A DNA stretch of 64,000 nt. It comes from Rhizobiales bacterium TNE-4 (lineage in GTDB: Bacteria; Pseudomonadota; Alphaproteobacteria; Rhizobiales; Beijerinckiaceae). The notes below the pieces were generated by a model that saw only the letters and a program-made list of their open reading frames with translations, was not told the DNA's origin and did no database searches. Of this stretch, positions 37,544-47,444 are shown one piece after another (within the stretch, counting starts at the first letter, position 1; each line of letters begins with the position of its first letter). Location of the stretch: positions 682,001 to 746,000 of the forward strand of contig JAHRCV010000001.1 of NCBI GenBank assembly GCA_019083985.1, in the 5' to 3' direction. A program made the translations under genes and the position numbers.

Positions 37544-39025
37544 ATGACCGATCTGACGCAGATGACCTTGGCCGAAGCGCGCGATGCGGTGGCAGCCAAG
37601 AAGCTCTCCTCAACCGAATTGACCAAGGCGTTCGTCGACGCCGTCGAGAAGGCGCGTCCGCTCAATGCCTATGTGCTTGAGACGCCGGAGAAGGCGCTGG
37701 CCATGGCGAAAGCGTCCGATGAGCGCATCGCCAAAGGTGCAGCCGGTCCGCTCGAAGGTCTCCCGCTCGGAATCAAGGATCTTTACGCAACTGAAGGCAC
37801 GCGCACGACCGCGTGCTCGAAGATCCTCGGCAATTTCGTACCGCCTTATGAATCGACCGTGACGAGCCAGCTCTGGCGCGATGGCGCGGTGATGCTTGGC
37901 AAGTTGAACAATGACGAATTCGCGATGGGCTCGTCGAACGAGACGTCGGCGTTTGGTCCTGTCGTCTCGCCATGGCAGCGCACCGGTTCGAACGCGCAAC
38001 TCGTTCCCGGCGGTTCTTCGGGCGGTTCGTCGGCGGCAGTGGCCGCCAACATCTGTTTGGGTGCAACGGCGACCGACACGGGTGGTTCCATTCGTCAGCC
38101 CGCAGCGTTCACCGGCACGGTGGGCATCAAGCCGACCTATGGTCGCTGCTCGCGCTGGGGCATCGTCGCATTCGCATCCTCGCTCGATCAGGCCGGGCCG
38201 ATTGCCAAGACGGTGCGCGACAATGCGATTCTTCTGCGCTCCATGGCCGGTTTCGATCCGAAGGATTCAACCTCTGCTGATCGTGCCGTGCCCGATTACG
38301 AGAAGGCCGTCGGTGCATCCGTGAAGGGCATGAAAATCGGTATTCCAAAAGAATATCGTGTCGACGGCATGTCAGCAGAAATCGAAGCCTTGTGGCAGAA
38401 GGGTGCGGACATGCTCCGCGCCGCGGGCGCTGAGATTGTCGAAGTCTCGCTGCCGCACACGAAATATGCGTTGCCTGCGTATTACATCGTGGCACCGGCT
38501 GAAGCCTCGTCGAACCTCGCGCGCTATGATGGCGTGCGTTATGGCGTGCGCGTACCGGGTAAAGACATCGTCTCGATGTATGAGAACACCCGCGCTGAAG
38601 GTTTTGGCAAGGAAGTGCGCCGCCGCATCATGATCGGCACCTATGTTCTCTCTGCCGGTTATTACGATGCCTATTATGTCCGCGCGCAAAAAATCCGCAC
38701 ATTGATCCGGCAGGATTTCGAAAAAGTCTATGCGCAGGGCATCAACGCAATCCTGACGCCTGCGACGCCCTCTGCCGCGTTCGGCATTGGCGAGAAGGGC
38801 GGCGCTGATCCGGTCGAGATGTATCTGAACGATGTGTTCACTGTGACGGTGAACATGGCGGGACTACCGGGCATTGCGGTGCCGGGCGGATTGTCGGCGG
38901 AAGGATTGCCGCTGGGCCTTCAATTGATCGGACGTCCCTTCGATGAGGAGACTTTGTTCTCGCTTGGCGAAGTGATCGAACAGGCCGCAGGCCGTGTTGC
39001 GCTGCCGCAGCGCTGGTGGGCCTAA
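37544..39025 (+). CDS. gatA: Glutamyl-tRNA(Gln) amidotransferase subunit A
   Basis: Amidase that releases ammonia from glutamine for transamidation of misacylated Glu-tRNA or Asp-tRNA. The Ser-cisSer-Lys triad is visible: Lys in LPLGIKD, Ser in [10 protein letters not shown], and [10 protein letters not shown]. 493 aa. GGAG lies about 9 nt before the ATG. A small membrane protein gene begins on the very next base after its stop and separates it from gatB. Confidence 0.95.
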   Translation: MTDLTQMTLAEARDAVAAKKLSSTELTKAFVDAVEKARPLNAYVLETPEKALAMAKASDERIAKGAAGPLEGLPLGIKDLYATEGTRTTACSKILGNFVPPYESTVTSQLWRDGAVMLGKLNNDEFAMGSSNETSAFGPVVSPWQRTGSNAQLVPGGSSGGSSAAVAANICLGATATDTGGSIRQPAAFTGTVGIKPTYGRCSRWGIVAFASSLDQAGPIAKTVRDNAILLRSMAGFDPKDSTSADRAVPDYEKAVGASVKGMKIGIPKEYRVDGMSAEIEALWQKGADMLRAAGAEIVEVSLPHTKYALPAYYIVAPAEASSNLARYDGVRYGVRVPGKDIVSMYENTRAEGFGKEVRRRIMIGTYVLSAGYYDAYYVRAQKIRTLIRQDFEKVYAQGINAILTPATPSAAFGIGEKGGADPVEMYLNDVFTVTVNMAGLPGIAVPGGLSAEGLPLGLQLIGRPFDEETLFSLGEVIEQAAGRVALPQRWWA

Positions 39026-39355
39026 GTGGAAACGCTCGCACGCCTCGCGCATGATCTTGCACCGTTTCGCGGTGTGATGATCTTCGCGTTCATCGATCCC
39101 GTGGTCGTGGTGATCGGCCTTTGGATGGGATGGAATGCAAGCCAACCGGCCAAGATCATTTTGGCCGGTTTGGCCGCAGGGCTTGCGGGCACAGTTATGG
39201 GATTTTTCGCATCGCTGATCGGCTTTGGTTGGTTCGATGGCGGTTATCGGTTTTGGGGGCCGCATGTGTTGTTCCGGATTTTTGCCGGCATCGCATGGGC
39301 TCTGGCTGGTTTTGCAGCGCGCCGTGTGATGCGGCCAGCAAATACGATGGAATGA
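39026..39355 (+). CDS. Small membrane protein between gatA and gatB
   Basis: A 109-aa protein starting with GTG on the base after the gatA stop and ending 10 bp before gatB. Three hydrophobic segments (about 18-36, 41-68, 80-97) with few charges. No family recognised. Its perfect packing into the operon shows that it is translated with gatA and gatB. Confidence 0.75.
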   Translation: METLARLAHDLAPFRGVMIFAFIDPVVVVIGLWMGWNASQPAKIILAGLAAGLAGTVMGFFASLIGFGWFDGGYRFWGPHVLFRIFAGIAWALAGFAARRVMRPANTME

Positions 39356-39365
39356 GGGCAGGGCG

Positions 39366-40838
39366 ATGAACGCGACTGTGGACCCGAAGAAATTGATCAA
39401 GGGCGCGACCGGCGATTGGGAAGTCGTCATCGGCATGGAAATTCACGCGCAGGTGACCTCCCAGTCGAAACTCTTCTCAGGCGCATCGACCGAATTCGGC
39501 GGCGATCCCAATGATCACGTCTCGCTCGTCGACGCCGCGATGCCGGGCATGTTGCCTGTGATCAATGCTGAATGCGTCGCGCAGGCCATTCGCACGGGCC
39601 TTGGCCTCAAGGCGCAGATCAATTTGCGCTCGGTCTTCGATCGCAAAAACTATTTCTACCCTGATCTGCCGCAGGGCTATCAGATCTCGCAATACAAGGA
39701 TCCGATCGTGGGCGAGGGCGAAGTGCTCGTCGATCTCCCCGATGGCCAGCAGATCACCGTCGGTATCGAGCGTCTGCATCTCGAACAGGATGCCGGCAAA
39801 TCCCTGCATGATCAGTCGCCGACCATGAGCTTCGTTGATCTCAATCGCTCCGGTGTCGCGCTGATGGAAATCGTGTCGAAGCCGGATTTGCGGTCATCCG
39901 ATGAAGCGCGCGCCTATGTCACGAAGCTGCGGACCATTCTGCGTTACCTCGGCACCTGTGACGGCAATATGGAAGAAGGCTCACTCCGCGCCGATGTCAA
40001 CGTCTCCGTGCGTCGCCCGGGTGAACCGCTCGGCACACGCTGTGAAATCAAGAACGTCAATTCGATCCGCTTCATCGGGCAGGCGATCGAATATGAAGCG
40101 CGTCGTCAGATTGGCATTCTCGAAGATGGCGGCAAGATCGATCAGGAGACGCGCCTGTTCGATCCCGGCAAGGGCGAGACGCGCTCGATGCGCTCGAAGG
40201 AAGAAGCGCATGATTATCGCTACTTCCCTGATCCTGATTTGCTTCCGCTCGAATTCACGCAGGCCTATGTCGATGAATTGAAAAAGGGCCTGCCGGAATT
40301 GCCGGACGAAAAGAAAGCCCGCTTCATCGCTGCTTACGGTGTGACGGCTTACGATGCGGGCGTGCTTGTCGCGGAACGTGCGGGTGCTGATTATTTCGAA
40401 GCTGTGGCCAAAGGCCGTGACGGCAAGGCCGCAGCGAACTGGGTGATCAACGAACTCTTCGGCCGTCTCAACAAGGACGGCAAGGACGTGACGTCCTCAC
40501 CAGTCTCCGCTGCGCAGCTCGGCGCCATCGTTGATCTGATTGGCGAAGGCACGATTTCGGGCAAGCTCGCGAAGGATTTGTTCGAAATCGTTTGGACGGA
40601 AGGCGGCGATCCGAAAGAGATCGTTGAAACGCGCGGCATGAAGCAGGTTACCGATACCGGCGCGATTGAAGCCGCTGTCGATGCCGTGATTGCCGCCAAT
40701 CCTGACAAGGTGGAACAGGCGAAAGCCAAGCCGACCATGATCGGCTGGTTTGTTGGCCAAGTGATGAAGCAATCGGGTGGCAAGGCCAATCCGCAGGCGG
40801 TGAACGATATTCTCAAGGCGAAGCTTGGGATCGAATAA
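39366..40838 (+). CDS. gatB: Aspartyl/glutamyl-tRNA amidotransferase subunit B
   Basis: Kinase and transamidase subunit of GatCAB, 490 aa. Blocks: [11 protein letters not shown], the ASTEFGG turn, [28 protein letters not shown], and [12 protein letters not shown]. The C-terminal YqeY-like tRNA-binding domain ends the protein. The ATG lies 10 bp after the small membrane gene. A strong terminator at 40865 closes the operon. Confidence 0.95.
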   Translation: MNATVDPKKLIKGATGDWEVVIGMEIHAQVTSQSKLFSGASTEFGGDPNDHVSLVDAAMPGMLPVINAECVAQAIRTGLGLKAQINLRSVFDRKNYFYPDLPQGYQISQYKDPIVGEGEVLVDLPDGQQITVGIERLHLEQDAGKSLHDQSPTMSFVDLNRSGVALMEIVSKPDLRSSDEARAYVTKLRTILRYLGTCDGNMEEGSLRADVNVSVRRPGEPLGTRCEIKNVNSIRFIGQAIEYEARRQIGILEDGGKIDQETRLFDPGKGETRSMRSKEEAHDYRYFPDPDLLPLEFTQAYVDELKKGLPELPDEKKARFIAAYGVTAYDAGVLVAERAGADYFEAVAKGRDGKAAANWVINELFGRLNKDGKDVTSSPVSAAQLGAIVDLIGEGTISGKLAKDLFEIVWTEGGDPKEIVETRGMKQVTDTGAIEAAVDAVIAANPDKVEQAKAKPTMIGWFVGQVMKQSGGKANPQAVNDILKAKLGIE

Positions 40839-40864
40839 GGCGTCCACGCCTCACGTGAATAGCG

Positions 40865-40896
40865 AAGGGGCAGAGTGATCTGCCCCTTTTTCTTTT
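40865..40896. terminator. Intrinsic terminator after gatB
   Basis: AAGGGGCAGA, four-base loop, TCTGCCCCTT, then a T-rich tract on the plus strand. The opposing DedA-like gene ends at 40906. The A residues before the stem are few, so it works best for gatB. Confidence 0.88.
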
Positions 40897-40905
40897 GGGT
40901 TTCGC

Positions 40906-41424
40906 TTACATCGCCATTTGTAGGCCAAGCGTGCCCGGCGCGAGTGTGAGGAAAGCCCATGCCGCACCAGAGAGTATATTGGCAATTTGAAATGGAATTT
41001 GCGGCATGGTGCACGCCCCTGCGGCAAGGGGGACAGTCGCGCGTAGCGGACCGATGAAGCGGCCGAAAAACACACCGGGCGCGCCATATTTTTCGAAAAA
41101 CGCATGGCCGCGTGTGATCAATTGCGGATGATTTTTTAGCGGCCACATCCGCGCGATTTGATCGTGATAATGGTAGCCGAGCCAGTAGGACAGCCAATCA
41201 CCCAAAACGGCCCCCATAAACGCGCCAAACCACATAGGCAAAAACTCAAGGCCGGATGCGCCAGCCATGGCCCCGATGCCCCAGAGCAGCACGGTTGCCG
41301 GGATGAGCAGGGATAAGAAAGCAAGCGATTCCCCGAAGGCGAGCAAAAAAACGATGATGGGCGCCCAGCCCTGATGTGCCCGGACAAAATCAAGCACGGG
41401 CATCAAACTCTCTGGCATTGTCAA
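40906..41424 (-). CDS. DedA family membrane protein
   Basis: A 172-aa protein with about four to five hydrophobic segments. DedA features: FLAFGESLAFLSLLIPATVLL, GAVLGDWLSYWLG, FFEKYGAPGVFFGRFIGPLRATVPLAAG with the conserved FxRxxPxxR-like core. DedA proteins include undecaprenyl-phosphate and phospholipid flippases. The member here is at the short end of the family. Confidence 0.88.
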   Translation of the reverse strand: MTMPESLMPVLDFVRAHQGWAPIIVFLLAFGESLAFLSLLIPATVLLWGIGAMAGASGLEFLPMWFGAFMGAVLGDWLSYWLGYHYHDQIARMWPLKNHPQLITRGHAFFEKYGAPGVFFGRFIGPLRATVPLAAGACTMPQIPFQIANILSGAAWAFLTLAPGTLGLQMAM

Positions 41425-41508
41425 AATGACATAACTCCCTGAACGGTGGGGCTTTCCGCCCCCCGCTCAAATGCTCTAGCATTGCGGCAAATCAAGGGGG
41501 AGGCACCA

Positions 41509-42147
41509 ATGGCCGCACGTTTCGTTCTTTATGGGTTTTTCCGTTCGGGTCCGACCTATAAGGTCGCGCTGGCTCTATCGCTGTCGGGAGAGCCTTATGC
41601 TTATGAAAGCATTGCGCTGCGCGAAGGCCAGCATAAGACGCCTGCCTTCCTCGCCAAGAACCGCTTCGGCCAAGTGCCCGCGCTGGAAGATCGCTCGAAT
41701 GGCATGACGCTGTGTCAATCTGCCGCTATCCTTGATTACATCGCCGACAAAACGGGGAAGCTCGGCGGTGCCACGCTGCAAGAACGTATTCAGGCACGCG
41801 AATGGTGCCTGTGGGATTTCGACCGCCTCGCGCTGAACATTTACCGTCCGCGCGCTGTCAAACTCGGTCTGCGCCAATTGGATCCCGCCGTCGTGGCGCA
41901 ATATGAGACCGAAGGAAAGGCGGCCTTGCAGGTGCTTGACGATTGGCTGAAGGGCCGCAATTGGCTGGTCGGCGATCATCCGACCTTTGCTGATGTCGAC
42001 GTCTATGGCGTCATCGTTTATGCGCCTGATGGCGGATATGATCTTTCCGCCTATCCCAACATTGGCGATTGGATGAAGCGCATCGAAGCGTTGCCGGGCT
42101 ATGGCACGCGCGAACAATTGCTGCCGCAAGAAAGCCGCGCCGCGTGA
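41509..42147 (+). CDS. Glutathione S-transferase family protein
   Basis: A 212-aa protein. The N-terminal thioredoxin-like domain has FRSGPTYKVALALS, FGQVPALED and the glutathione-binding LCQSAAILDYIA block; the C-terminal half is helical with WLVGDHPTFADVDVYG. The ATG at 41509 has AAGGGGGAGG upstream. A GNAT gene overlaps its stop (GTGA). Confidence 0.88.
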   Translation: MAARFVLYGFFRSGPTYKVALALSLSGEPYAYESIALREGQHKTPAFLAKNRFGQVPALEDRSNGMTLCQSAAILDYIADKTGKLGGATLQERIQAREWCLWDFDRLALNIYRPRAVKLGLRQLDPAVVAQYETEGKAALQVLDDWLKGRNWLVGDHPTFADVDVYGVIVYAPDGGYDLSAYPNIGDWMKRIEALPGYGTREQLLPQESRAA

Positions 42148-42617
42148 TCGAGCGCGACGCATTGCGGTTTCGCCGTGCTCTCCGCAGTGATCTGCCTGTC
42201 ATCATTGGCCTCTATGCTGATGATGACAGGGGCGGCCATGGCGATGCTTGGAACGAGACCAACCGCCCCGCCTATGAAGCTGCGTTCGATGAGATTACGG
42301 GTCATCCGCGCGATGCACTAATGGTCATCGAAAAGGACGGTGTGGTTATCGGTACGTTCCTGCTGACGCTTTTGCCCGGTCTTACCGGGCGGGCCAGCCG
42401 GCGTCTGCAATTGCGCTCTGTCGAAGTGCGGGCCGATCTCCGCTCACAAGGCATCGGCGCGCATATGCTCGCTTTCGTCGAGGATTATGCGCGAACGCAT
42501 GGCGCTGTGATGATCGAACTCACATCGAATAATACGCGCCCTGAGGCGCATCGCTTTTATGAGCGCCATGGCTACGCCAAATCCCACGCGGGATTTAAGA
42601 AGAAAGTAAAGGCATAG
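42144..42617 (+). CDS. GNAT family N-acetyltransferase
   Basis: A 157-aa acetyltransferase fold protein. Motif A is VEVRADLRSQGIGAHML (RxxGxG type acetyl-CoA loop), and the C-terminal part has NNTRPEAHRFYERHGY. The GTG at 42144 overlaps the TGA of the GST gene. Substrate unknown; GST-GNAT coupling suggests detoxification. Confidence 0.88.
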   Translation: MIERDALRFRRALRSDLPVIIGLYADDDRGGHGDAWNETNRPAYEAAFDEITGHPRDALMVIEKDGVVIGTFLLTLLPGLTGRASRRLQLRSVEVRADLRSQGIGAHMLAFVEDYARTHGAVMIELTSNNTRPEAHRFYERHGYAKSHAGFKKKVKA

Positions 42618-42654
42618 CGCGCGGATTTGAAACGCGCCTCGTGCAACGTGTCCC

Positions 42655-42679
42655 CGCGTGGTGCAAAGCGCACCACGCG
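42655..42679. repeat. Perfect 10-bp hairpin between convergent genes
   Basis: CGCGTGGTGC and GCACCACGCG surround a five-base loop, placed between the GNAT stop (42617) and the stop of the minus-strand gene (42695). There is no long T run on either side, so it may be a weak bidirectional terminator or an mRNA-end stabiliser. Confidence 0.6.
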
Positions 42680-42694
42680 ATGGGGTGCCTTTTC

Positions 42695-43783
42695 TTAGGT
42701 TAGGCGGCCACGTGCTGCGACCGGAATTTCACCGATGATCTCGGTGCCGCGCACCGCCACCAGACGATCCACCATGTTGACGACGACGCAGACATGGTTC
42801 GGTACGACACGGACGACATCGCCAACTTTCGGCCGGTCATTGCACGCCGAGAGATCAAGGAAGCCATGTTCTTCGGCGAAACGCGCGATCTTCGCTTCCG
42901 GATGCTCGATCAGGTAACCATGACCTTCGAGCCCCCAGCCCGTGTCACTCGTCAACGTCTTCGAACCGGAATCGAGAATGCCGCGCTCGGGGCCGGCGCG
43001 GCTCACGACCGTGGCGTAGACGCGCAGGGCACATTCGTCGAGTGAGGCATAGCCCGCCGCCATCATCATGCGATCATTGAAGACGCACGTGCCTGCGCGA
43101 TGCTCCGTCACGCCCTTGATCTTCCCAAGATTGAGAAGGTTCGGTGTGCCGCCTGTTGAAATGATTTCGGCATCGAGCCCATCGGCGCGAATGGCCGTCA
43201 AAACTTCATCGAGAAATTTCTGTGTCTCCGCCATCTTGTCTTCCGGCGGGTAAAGCATGAAGCCGCGAAATTTCAAGCCTTTGCGGGAGGCAATGTCGCG
43301 GGCCAATGCAATCGCTTCGGATGGATTTTCAACGCCCGCGCGTTTGCGGCCCGTATCGATTTCCACCACAACGCCAAGATCGCGACCTGCAACGTCGGCT
43401 GCATGCGGCAGACCGGCCACGACGGTGGGATTGTCGGCAGCAACAGTCACGTCCGCCTTTTTAAGAACCGCCCCAAGACGGCCCGTCTTTTCCTCGCCGA
43501 AGATGTTGTAGCTGATCAGGATCTTGTCGATCCCACCCTCGGCCATCACCTCCGCTTCACCAACCTTCTGGCATGTTACGCCGCTGGCGCCATGATCCAT
43601 TTGCATCTTGGCGATCAAGGGCGATTTATGCGTTTTAATGTGCGGACGATTTTGCACGCCAGCCGCATCGCAAAGCGCCTGTGCTTTTTTGATGTTGTGC
43701 TCGACGACATCAAGATCGATGACGACGGCAGGCGTTCCAAATTCACGTTGAATACGGCTTTTGAGCGCGGCGATATCGGTCAT
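42695..43783 (-). CDS. DSD1/D-threonine aldolase family PLP enzyme
   Basis: A 362-aa fold-type III PLP enzyme. PHIKTHKSP near residue 50 holds the PLP lysine. The C-terminal PNHVCVVV region has the His and Cys that bind the metal in D-serine dehydratases and D-threonine aldolases. STGGTPN binds the phosphate. Likely reactions are cleavage or dehydration of a beta-hydroxy D-amino acid such as D-threonine, D-serine or hydroxyaspartate. It is the last gene of the TRAP module; RidA, encoded 3 bp upstream, could deal with the imine formed by a dehydratase. Confidence 0.88.
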   Translation of the reverse strand: MTDIAALKSRIQREFGTPAVVIDLDVVEHNIKKAQALCDAAGVQNRPHIKTHKSPLIAKMQMDHGASGVTCQKVGEAEVMAEGGIDKILISYNIFGEEKTGRLGAVLKKADVTVAADNPTVVAGLPHAADVAGRDLGVVVEIDTGRKRAGVENPSEAIALARDIASRKGLKFRGFMLYPPEDKMAETQKFLDEVLTAIRADGLDAEIISTGGTPNLLNLGKIKGVTEHRAGTCVFNDRMMMAAGYASLDECALRVYATVVSRAGPERGILDSGSKTLTSDTGWGLEGHGYLIEHPEAKIARFAEEHGFLDLSACNDRPKVGDVVRVVPNHVCVVVNMVDRLVAVRGTEIIGEIPVAARGRLT

Positions 43784-43786
43784 GAT

Positions 43787-44248
43787 TTACGCTTTCACGA
43801 GAAGGATGGCTTCGATTTCGACGGCCATGCGGTTGGGCAGCGAGCCCATGCCGACGGCAGAGCGCGCATGGCGTCCAGCATCGCCTAAGACATCGACGAG
43901 CAAATCCGAGCAGCCATTGATGACTTTGGGGTGATCGGAAAAATCAGGTTCGGCATTGACCATGCCGAGCAATTTTACGACCGCTTGGATACGTGACAGA
44001 TCCCCAAGCGCTGCTTTCGCAACCGCGAGCAATTGCAGGCCCGTGAGGCGCGCTTCAGCATAGGCATCTTCAATCGAGATATCGCGGCCGAGACGACCGG
44101 CGCGATAGGTGCCATCCGCGCGTTTCGGCCCCTGACCCGAGAGATAGAGAAGATTGCCAGCGAAGCGATAGGGCACGTAATTGGCGACGGGCACCGGCAC
44201 AGGTGGCAGCGTCAATCCCATTTGAGCCAGGCGTTCTTCGGGTGTCAT
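43787..44248 (-). CDS. RidA family protein (second of two in the window)
   Basis: A 153-aa RidA-fold protein with VANYVPYRFAGNLLYLSGQGP and GDAGRHARSAVG, where the arginine matches the catalytic one. The ATG at 44248 has GAGG upstream; the frame to 44308 crosses the previous gene. It lies 3 bp before the PLP enzyme and 8 bp after the enolase-type gene. Its probable role is hydrolysis of an imine/enamine made in the same pathway. It resembles the RidA at 17056 along its whole length. Confidence 0.88.
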   Translation of the reverse strand: MTPEERLAQMGLTLPPVPVPVANYVPYRFAGNLLYLSGQGPKRADGTYRAGRLGRDISIEDAYAEARLTGLQLLAVAKAALGDLSRIQAVVKLLGMVNAEPDFSDHPKVINGCSDLLVDVLGDAGRHARSAVGMGSLPNRMAVEIEAILLVKA

Positions 44249-44256
44249 GGTGGACC

Positions 44257-45363
44257 TCACAGTTTCAAATCGACGAGCGCCATTTTGCGAATGGCATCCC
44301 AATCCCACGCAATCCCGAGACCGGGCGCATTCGGCGGATAGGCGCGCCCATCCTTGATCGTCATGCCTTCATGCGTGATCGGGTCGAGCTGCGGGATATA
44401 TTCAACGTAACGACCGTTCGGCACGGCGGCGCTCAGCGAGACGTGGATTTCCATTAGGAAATGCGGGCACATGGCGACGTTGAAGGCTTCGGCCATATGC
44501 GCCACTTTCAACCATGGCGTGATGCCGCCAATGCGTGCGACATCAGCCTGCACGATGCTGCAGGCCCCCATTTGCAGATAATCCTTGAACTGGCTCACGG
44601 AATACATGCTCTCGCCAACGGCAATTGGCACAGAGGTCGATTGCGTCAGTCGTACATGCGCGCCGACATCATCGGCATGGATCGGCTCTTCAAACCAGGC
44701 AATGTCGAGCTCTTCATAGGCGCGCGCACGGCGGATTGCTTCAGACAGGTTGAAGCCTTGATTGGCGTCAGTCATGATTTCGAAATCGCCGCCAACTGCA
44801 TTGCGCACGGCGGACAGCCGCTCGATATCGCCCGCAAGAAGCGGCTTGCCGATCTTGATTTTGGCCCCGGAGAAGCCCTTTTCCTTCACCGCAAGCGCAT
44901 CTTCGACGAGGGCTGAGGGTTCAATGTGGAGCCATCCACCTTCGGTGGAATAAAGCGGTACCGATTCCTGCGCGCCGCCGGCCAAGCGCCAGAGTGGCAG
45001 ACCGGCACGTTTGCAGCGCAAATCCCACAACGCCGTGTCGATGCAGGCGAGTGCAAGCGCGGTGATCGCGCCGACCGTGGTCGCATGTGTCGAAAAGAAG
45101 AGATCGCGCCAAAGCCGTTCGATATCATCGGCGTCCTTGCCGATGAGACGCGGGCAGAGATGATCCTTCAACAAAGCGATGACGGATGAACCACCCGTGC
45201 CGATCGTGTAGGAATAGCCGACGCCTTCCACCCCATCGGAATCGACGATCTTCACAATCGGCGTTTCCTGCGAGACAAAGCTCTGAATGGCGTCGGTTCG
45301 TAAAACCTTCGGCTTCAGATCGACCAGGGTAATCTCAATCCGTTCGATCCAGGCCATGGCCAT
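44257..45363 (-). CDS. Mandelate racemase/muconate lactonizing enzyme family protein
   Basis: A 368-aa enolase-superfamily enzyme. Catalytic features: KIKIG (KxK base), TDAN, FEEP and GES as the three metal ligands, ADVARIGG with the Asp of the His-Asp dyad, and CPHFLMEIH with the His. This complete set fits the mandelate racemase subgroup: sugar-acid dehydratases, racemases, epimerases. The substrate is a carboxylate, probably the ligand of the TRAP transporter encoded just upstream (7 bp). A second ATG 6 bp later is an alternative start. Confidence 0.9.
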   Translation of the reverse strand: MAMAWIERIEITLVDLKPKVLRTDAIQSFVSQETPIVKIVDSDGVEGVGYSYTIGTGGSSVIALLKDHLCPRLIGKDADDIERLWRDLFFSTHATTVGAITALALACIDTALWDLRCKRAGLPLWRLAGGAQESVPLYSTEGGWLHIEPSALVEDALAVKEKGFSGAKIKIGKPLLAGDIERLSAVRNAVGGDFEIMTDANQGFNLSEAIRRARAYEELDIAWFEEPIHADDVGAHVRLTQSTSVPIAVGESMYSVSQFKDYLQMGACSIVQADVARIGGITPWLKVAHMAEAFNVAMCPHFLMEIHVSLSAAVPNGRYVEYIPQLDPITHEGMTIKDGRAYPPNAPGLGIAWDWDAIRKMALVDLKL

Positions 45364-45370
45364 CGTTCCC

Positions 45371-46774
45371 TTATTTCATCAACAGTTTGGGTAGGAAGAG
45401 CGTGATCTGCGGCACATAGGTGATCACGATCAAAGCGGCGAAGAGCGGCACGAGCCATGGCAGGATTGCCATGGTGGTCCGTTCAACCGAGAGGCGCGCC
45501 ACACGCGCCAGCACGTAGAGCACCATGCCGAGGGGAGGGTGGAGGAGCCCGATCATCAGGTTGAGCGTGATGATCACACCAAAATGAATCGGATCAACGC
45601 CAAACTTGATGATCATGGGCATCAGGATCGGCATCAGGATCGTGATGGCGGCGAGCGTGTCGATGAACGAGCCGACAATCAGGATCAAAATGTTTACGAG
45701 CAGCAGGAACACCCATTTGCTGGTGGTGATCGCAAGCATCGCGTTGGTGAGGACATCGGCGACCTTCGTCACCGTCAACAGCCAACCAAAGATCGATGCC
45801 GCCGCAACAATGAACAAGACCGAGGCCGTGGTTTCAATCGTGTCGAACGTGGCTTTGGCGACCGATTTGAATGTCATGGTCCGGTAGCGGAAAAGCCCCA
45901 GATAGAGGGCCCATGCGCAGGCCGCGACAGCCGCTTCGGTTGGCGTAAAGAGACCCGCCGTCATGCCGCCGATTAGCAGCATCGGCGTCATCAGCGCCAT
46001 CACGGCTTCGAATTTGAAATACCAATCCGCCCATGTGAGCACGGCAATCACAAGGAAGCCGCCGATCAGGATCGGCCAACCGGTCAATTCATAAAGGCCC
46101 CAGATCGCCCCACCGGCCGCGAAGACGACCAGCACTTCAGCGGCTGATTTCAAAACTTGCGGCAGAGAGAACGGCGCGTCCGAACCCCAATTATTGCGAC
46201 GGGCAAAAAACGCCACTGTGCCCATCATCATGGCGGTCATGACGAGGCCGGGGAGAATGCCGCCGAGAAACAACGCGCCAATCGAGACATTGGCCATCAT
46301 GCCGTAAATCACGAAGGGTAGGGATGGCGGAATGATCGGGCCGAGTGTGGCGGATGCAGCGGTCACACCAACCGCGAATTCAATGGGATAGCCATGGTCT
46401 TTCATGGCTTTGATTTCAATCGTGCCAAGGCCAGCCGCGTCCGCGATCGCTGTCCCCGACATGCCTGAGAAAATCACCGAGCCGATCACGTTGACCTGAC
46501 CGAGGCCGCCCCGCATCCAGCCGACGGCATGCACCGCGAACTGGTAGATACGGTTTGTCACGCCGGCGATGTTCATCAAATTGCCGGCGAGAATGAAAAA
46601 TGGAACGGCGAGCAGCGGAAATGAATCGACGCCCCCCAGCATACGATGCAACACCGTGAAATCCGGAAGTGTGCCGTCGATCATGATGTAGAGAAGGGAT
46701 GAGACCGCCATCGACAGTGCGACGGGGACGCCGATGATCAGAAGGAGCAGAAACGAACCGACCAGGATCAACAT
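45371..46774 (-). CDS. dctM: TRAP transporter large permease (DctM)
   Basis: A 467-aa protein with many hydrophobic segments and DctM landmarks: GGVDSFPLLAVPFFILAGNLM, FSGMSGTAIADAAGLG, GVTAASATLGPIIPPSLPFV, and FTPTEAAVAA. It is the Na+-driven channel subunit of a TRAP importer for a carboxylate. The length (about 40 aa longer than the usual 425) comes from a loop around residues 200-250. Its ATG overlaps the last base of the DctQ stop. Confidence 0.93.
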   Translation of the reverse strand: MLILVGSFLLLLIIGVPVALSMAVSSLLYIMIDGTLPDFTVLHRMLGGVDSFPLLAVPFFILAGNLMNIAGVTNRIYQFAVHAVGWMRGGLGQVNVIGSVIFSGMSGTAIADAAGLGTIEIKAMKDHGYPIEFAVGVTAASATLGPIIPPSLPFVIYGMMANVSIGALFLGGILPGLVMTAMMMGTVAFFARRNNWGSDAPFSLPQVLKSAAEVLVVFAAGGAIWGLYELTGWPILIGGFLVIAVLTWADWYFKFEAVMALMTPMLLIGGMTAGLFTPTEAAVAACAWALYLGLFRYRTMTFKSVAKATFDTIETTASVLFIVAAASIFGWLLTVTKVADVLTNAMLAITTSKWVFLLLVNILILIVGSFIDTLAAITILMPILMPMIIKFGVDPIHFGVIITLNLMIGLLHPPLGMVLYVLARVARLSVERTTMAILPWLVPLFAALIVITYVPQITLFLPKLLMK

Positions 46775-47352
46775 CAGATAACGCTCCCCTCATCCATATA
46801 GGCATCAGGATTTTCGAGGATCGAATAGCCCTGTTTCCAATTGATCCAGGCCACTTGTAATGAGCGGATCGCCCCGACGACAAGACCGCCGAAAATGAAA
46901 TAGTAGACGGCGTTCATCGGAATTTTCACCATCGTCATTTCTTCATGCCCGATGATGGCCATGAGCTTCCACATCAGAACGGCGGCATAAGCGAAGAAGG
47001 CCGCGCGCAAAACATCCACAAAGGTTGAGAGGATGCGGCCAGCCTGACGCGGAATGAGGCGGTAGATAAAGTCGACATGGATATGGCGGTTACGGCGCAC
47101 GCACATGGCTGCGCCCACGAAAATCACAGTCATCAGCAGATAGCGCGCAATCTCTTCGGTCCACGCATAGGAATCATTGAGCACGTAACGCGTGAAGAAT
47201 TGCAGAAAGACGACGAAGCACATCCCCCAGAAGAGCGCCAGCGCGATCCAGTCTTCGACATAAGCATGATCGGAGATGTCGACGGGCGCAGCCTCGTCGA
47301 TGGTGATCAGGGCCGATTCCTCATCGGCGCCGCCTGGCTTTGTGCTTACCAT
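46774..47352 (-). CDS. dctQ: TRAP transporter small permease (DctQ)
   Basis: A 192-aa protein with four hydrophobic segments (ALFWGMCFVVFLQFFTRYVL, a second with YLLMTVIFVGAAMCVRRNRHI, and two more). This is the DctQ pattern, including RYV and RRNRHIHVD. The ATG at 47352 has GAAAGG upstream; a GTG at 47367 is possible. It forms a complex with DctM. Confidence 0.92.
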   Translation of the reverse strand: MVSTKPGGADEESALITIDEAAPVDISDHAYVEDWIALALFWGMCFVVFLQFFTRYVLNDSYAWTEEIARYLLMTVIFVGAAMCVRRNRHIHVDFIYRLIPRQAGRILSTFVDVLRAAFFAYAAVLMWKLMAIIGHEEMTMVKIPMNAVYYFIFGGLVVGAIRSLQVAWINWKQGYSILENPDAYMDEGSVI

Positions 47353-47444
47353 GGGTGGGCCTTTCACGAACCGCCCGCAAAGCGCTGAGCGGCAAAAGCA
47401 ACAGGCGGACGCGGGTGCGTCCGCCTGCGCGACATGTCAGCGAA

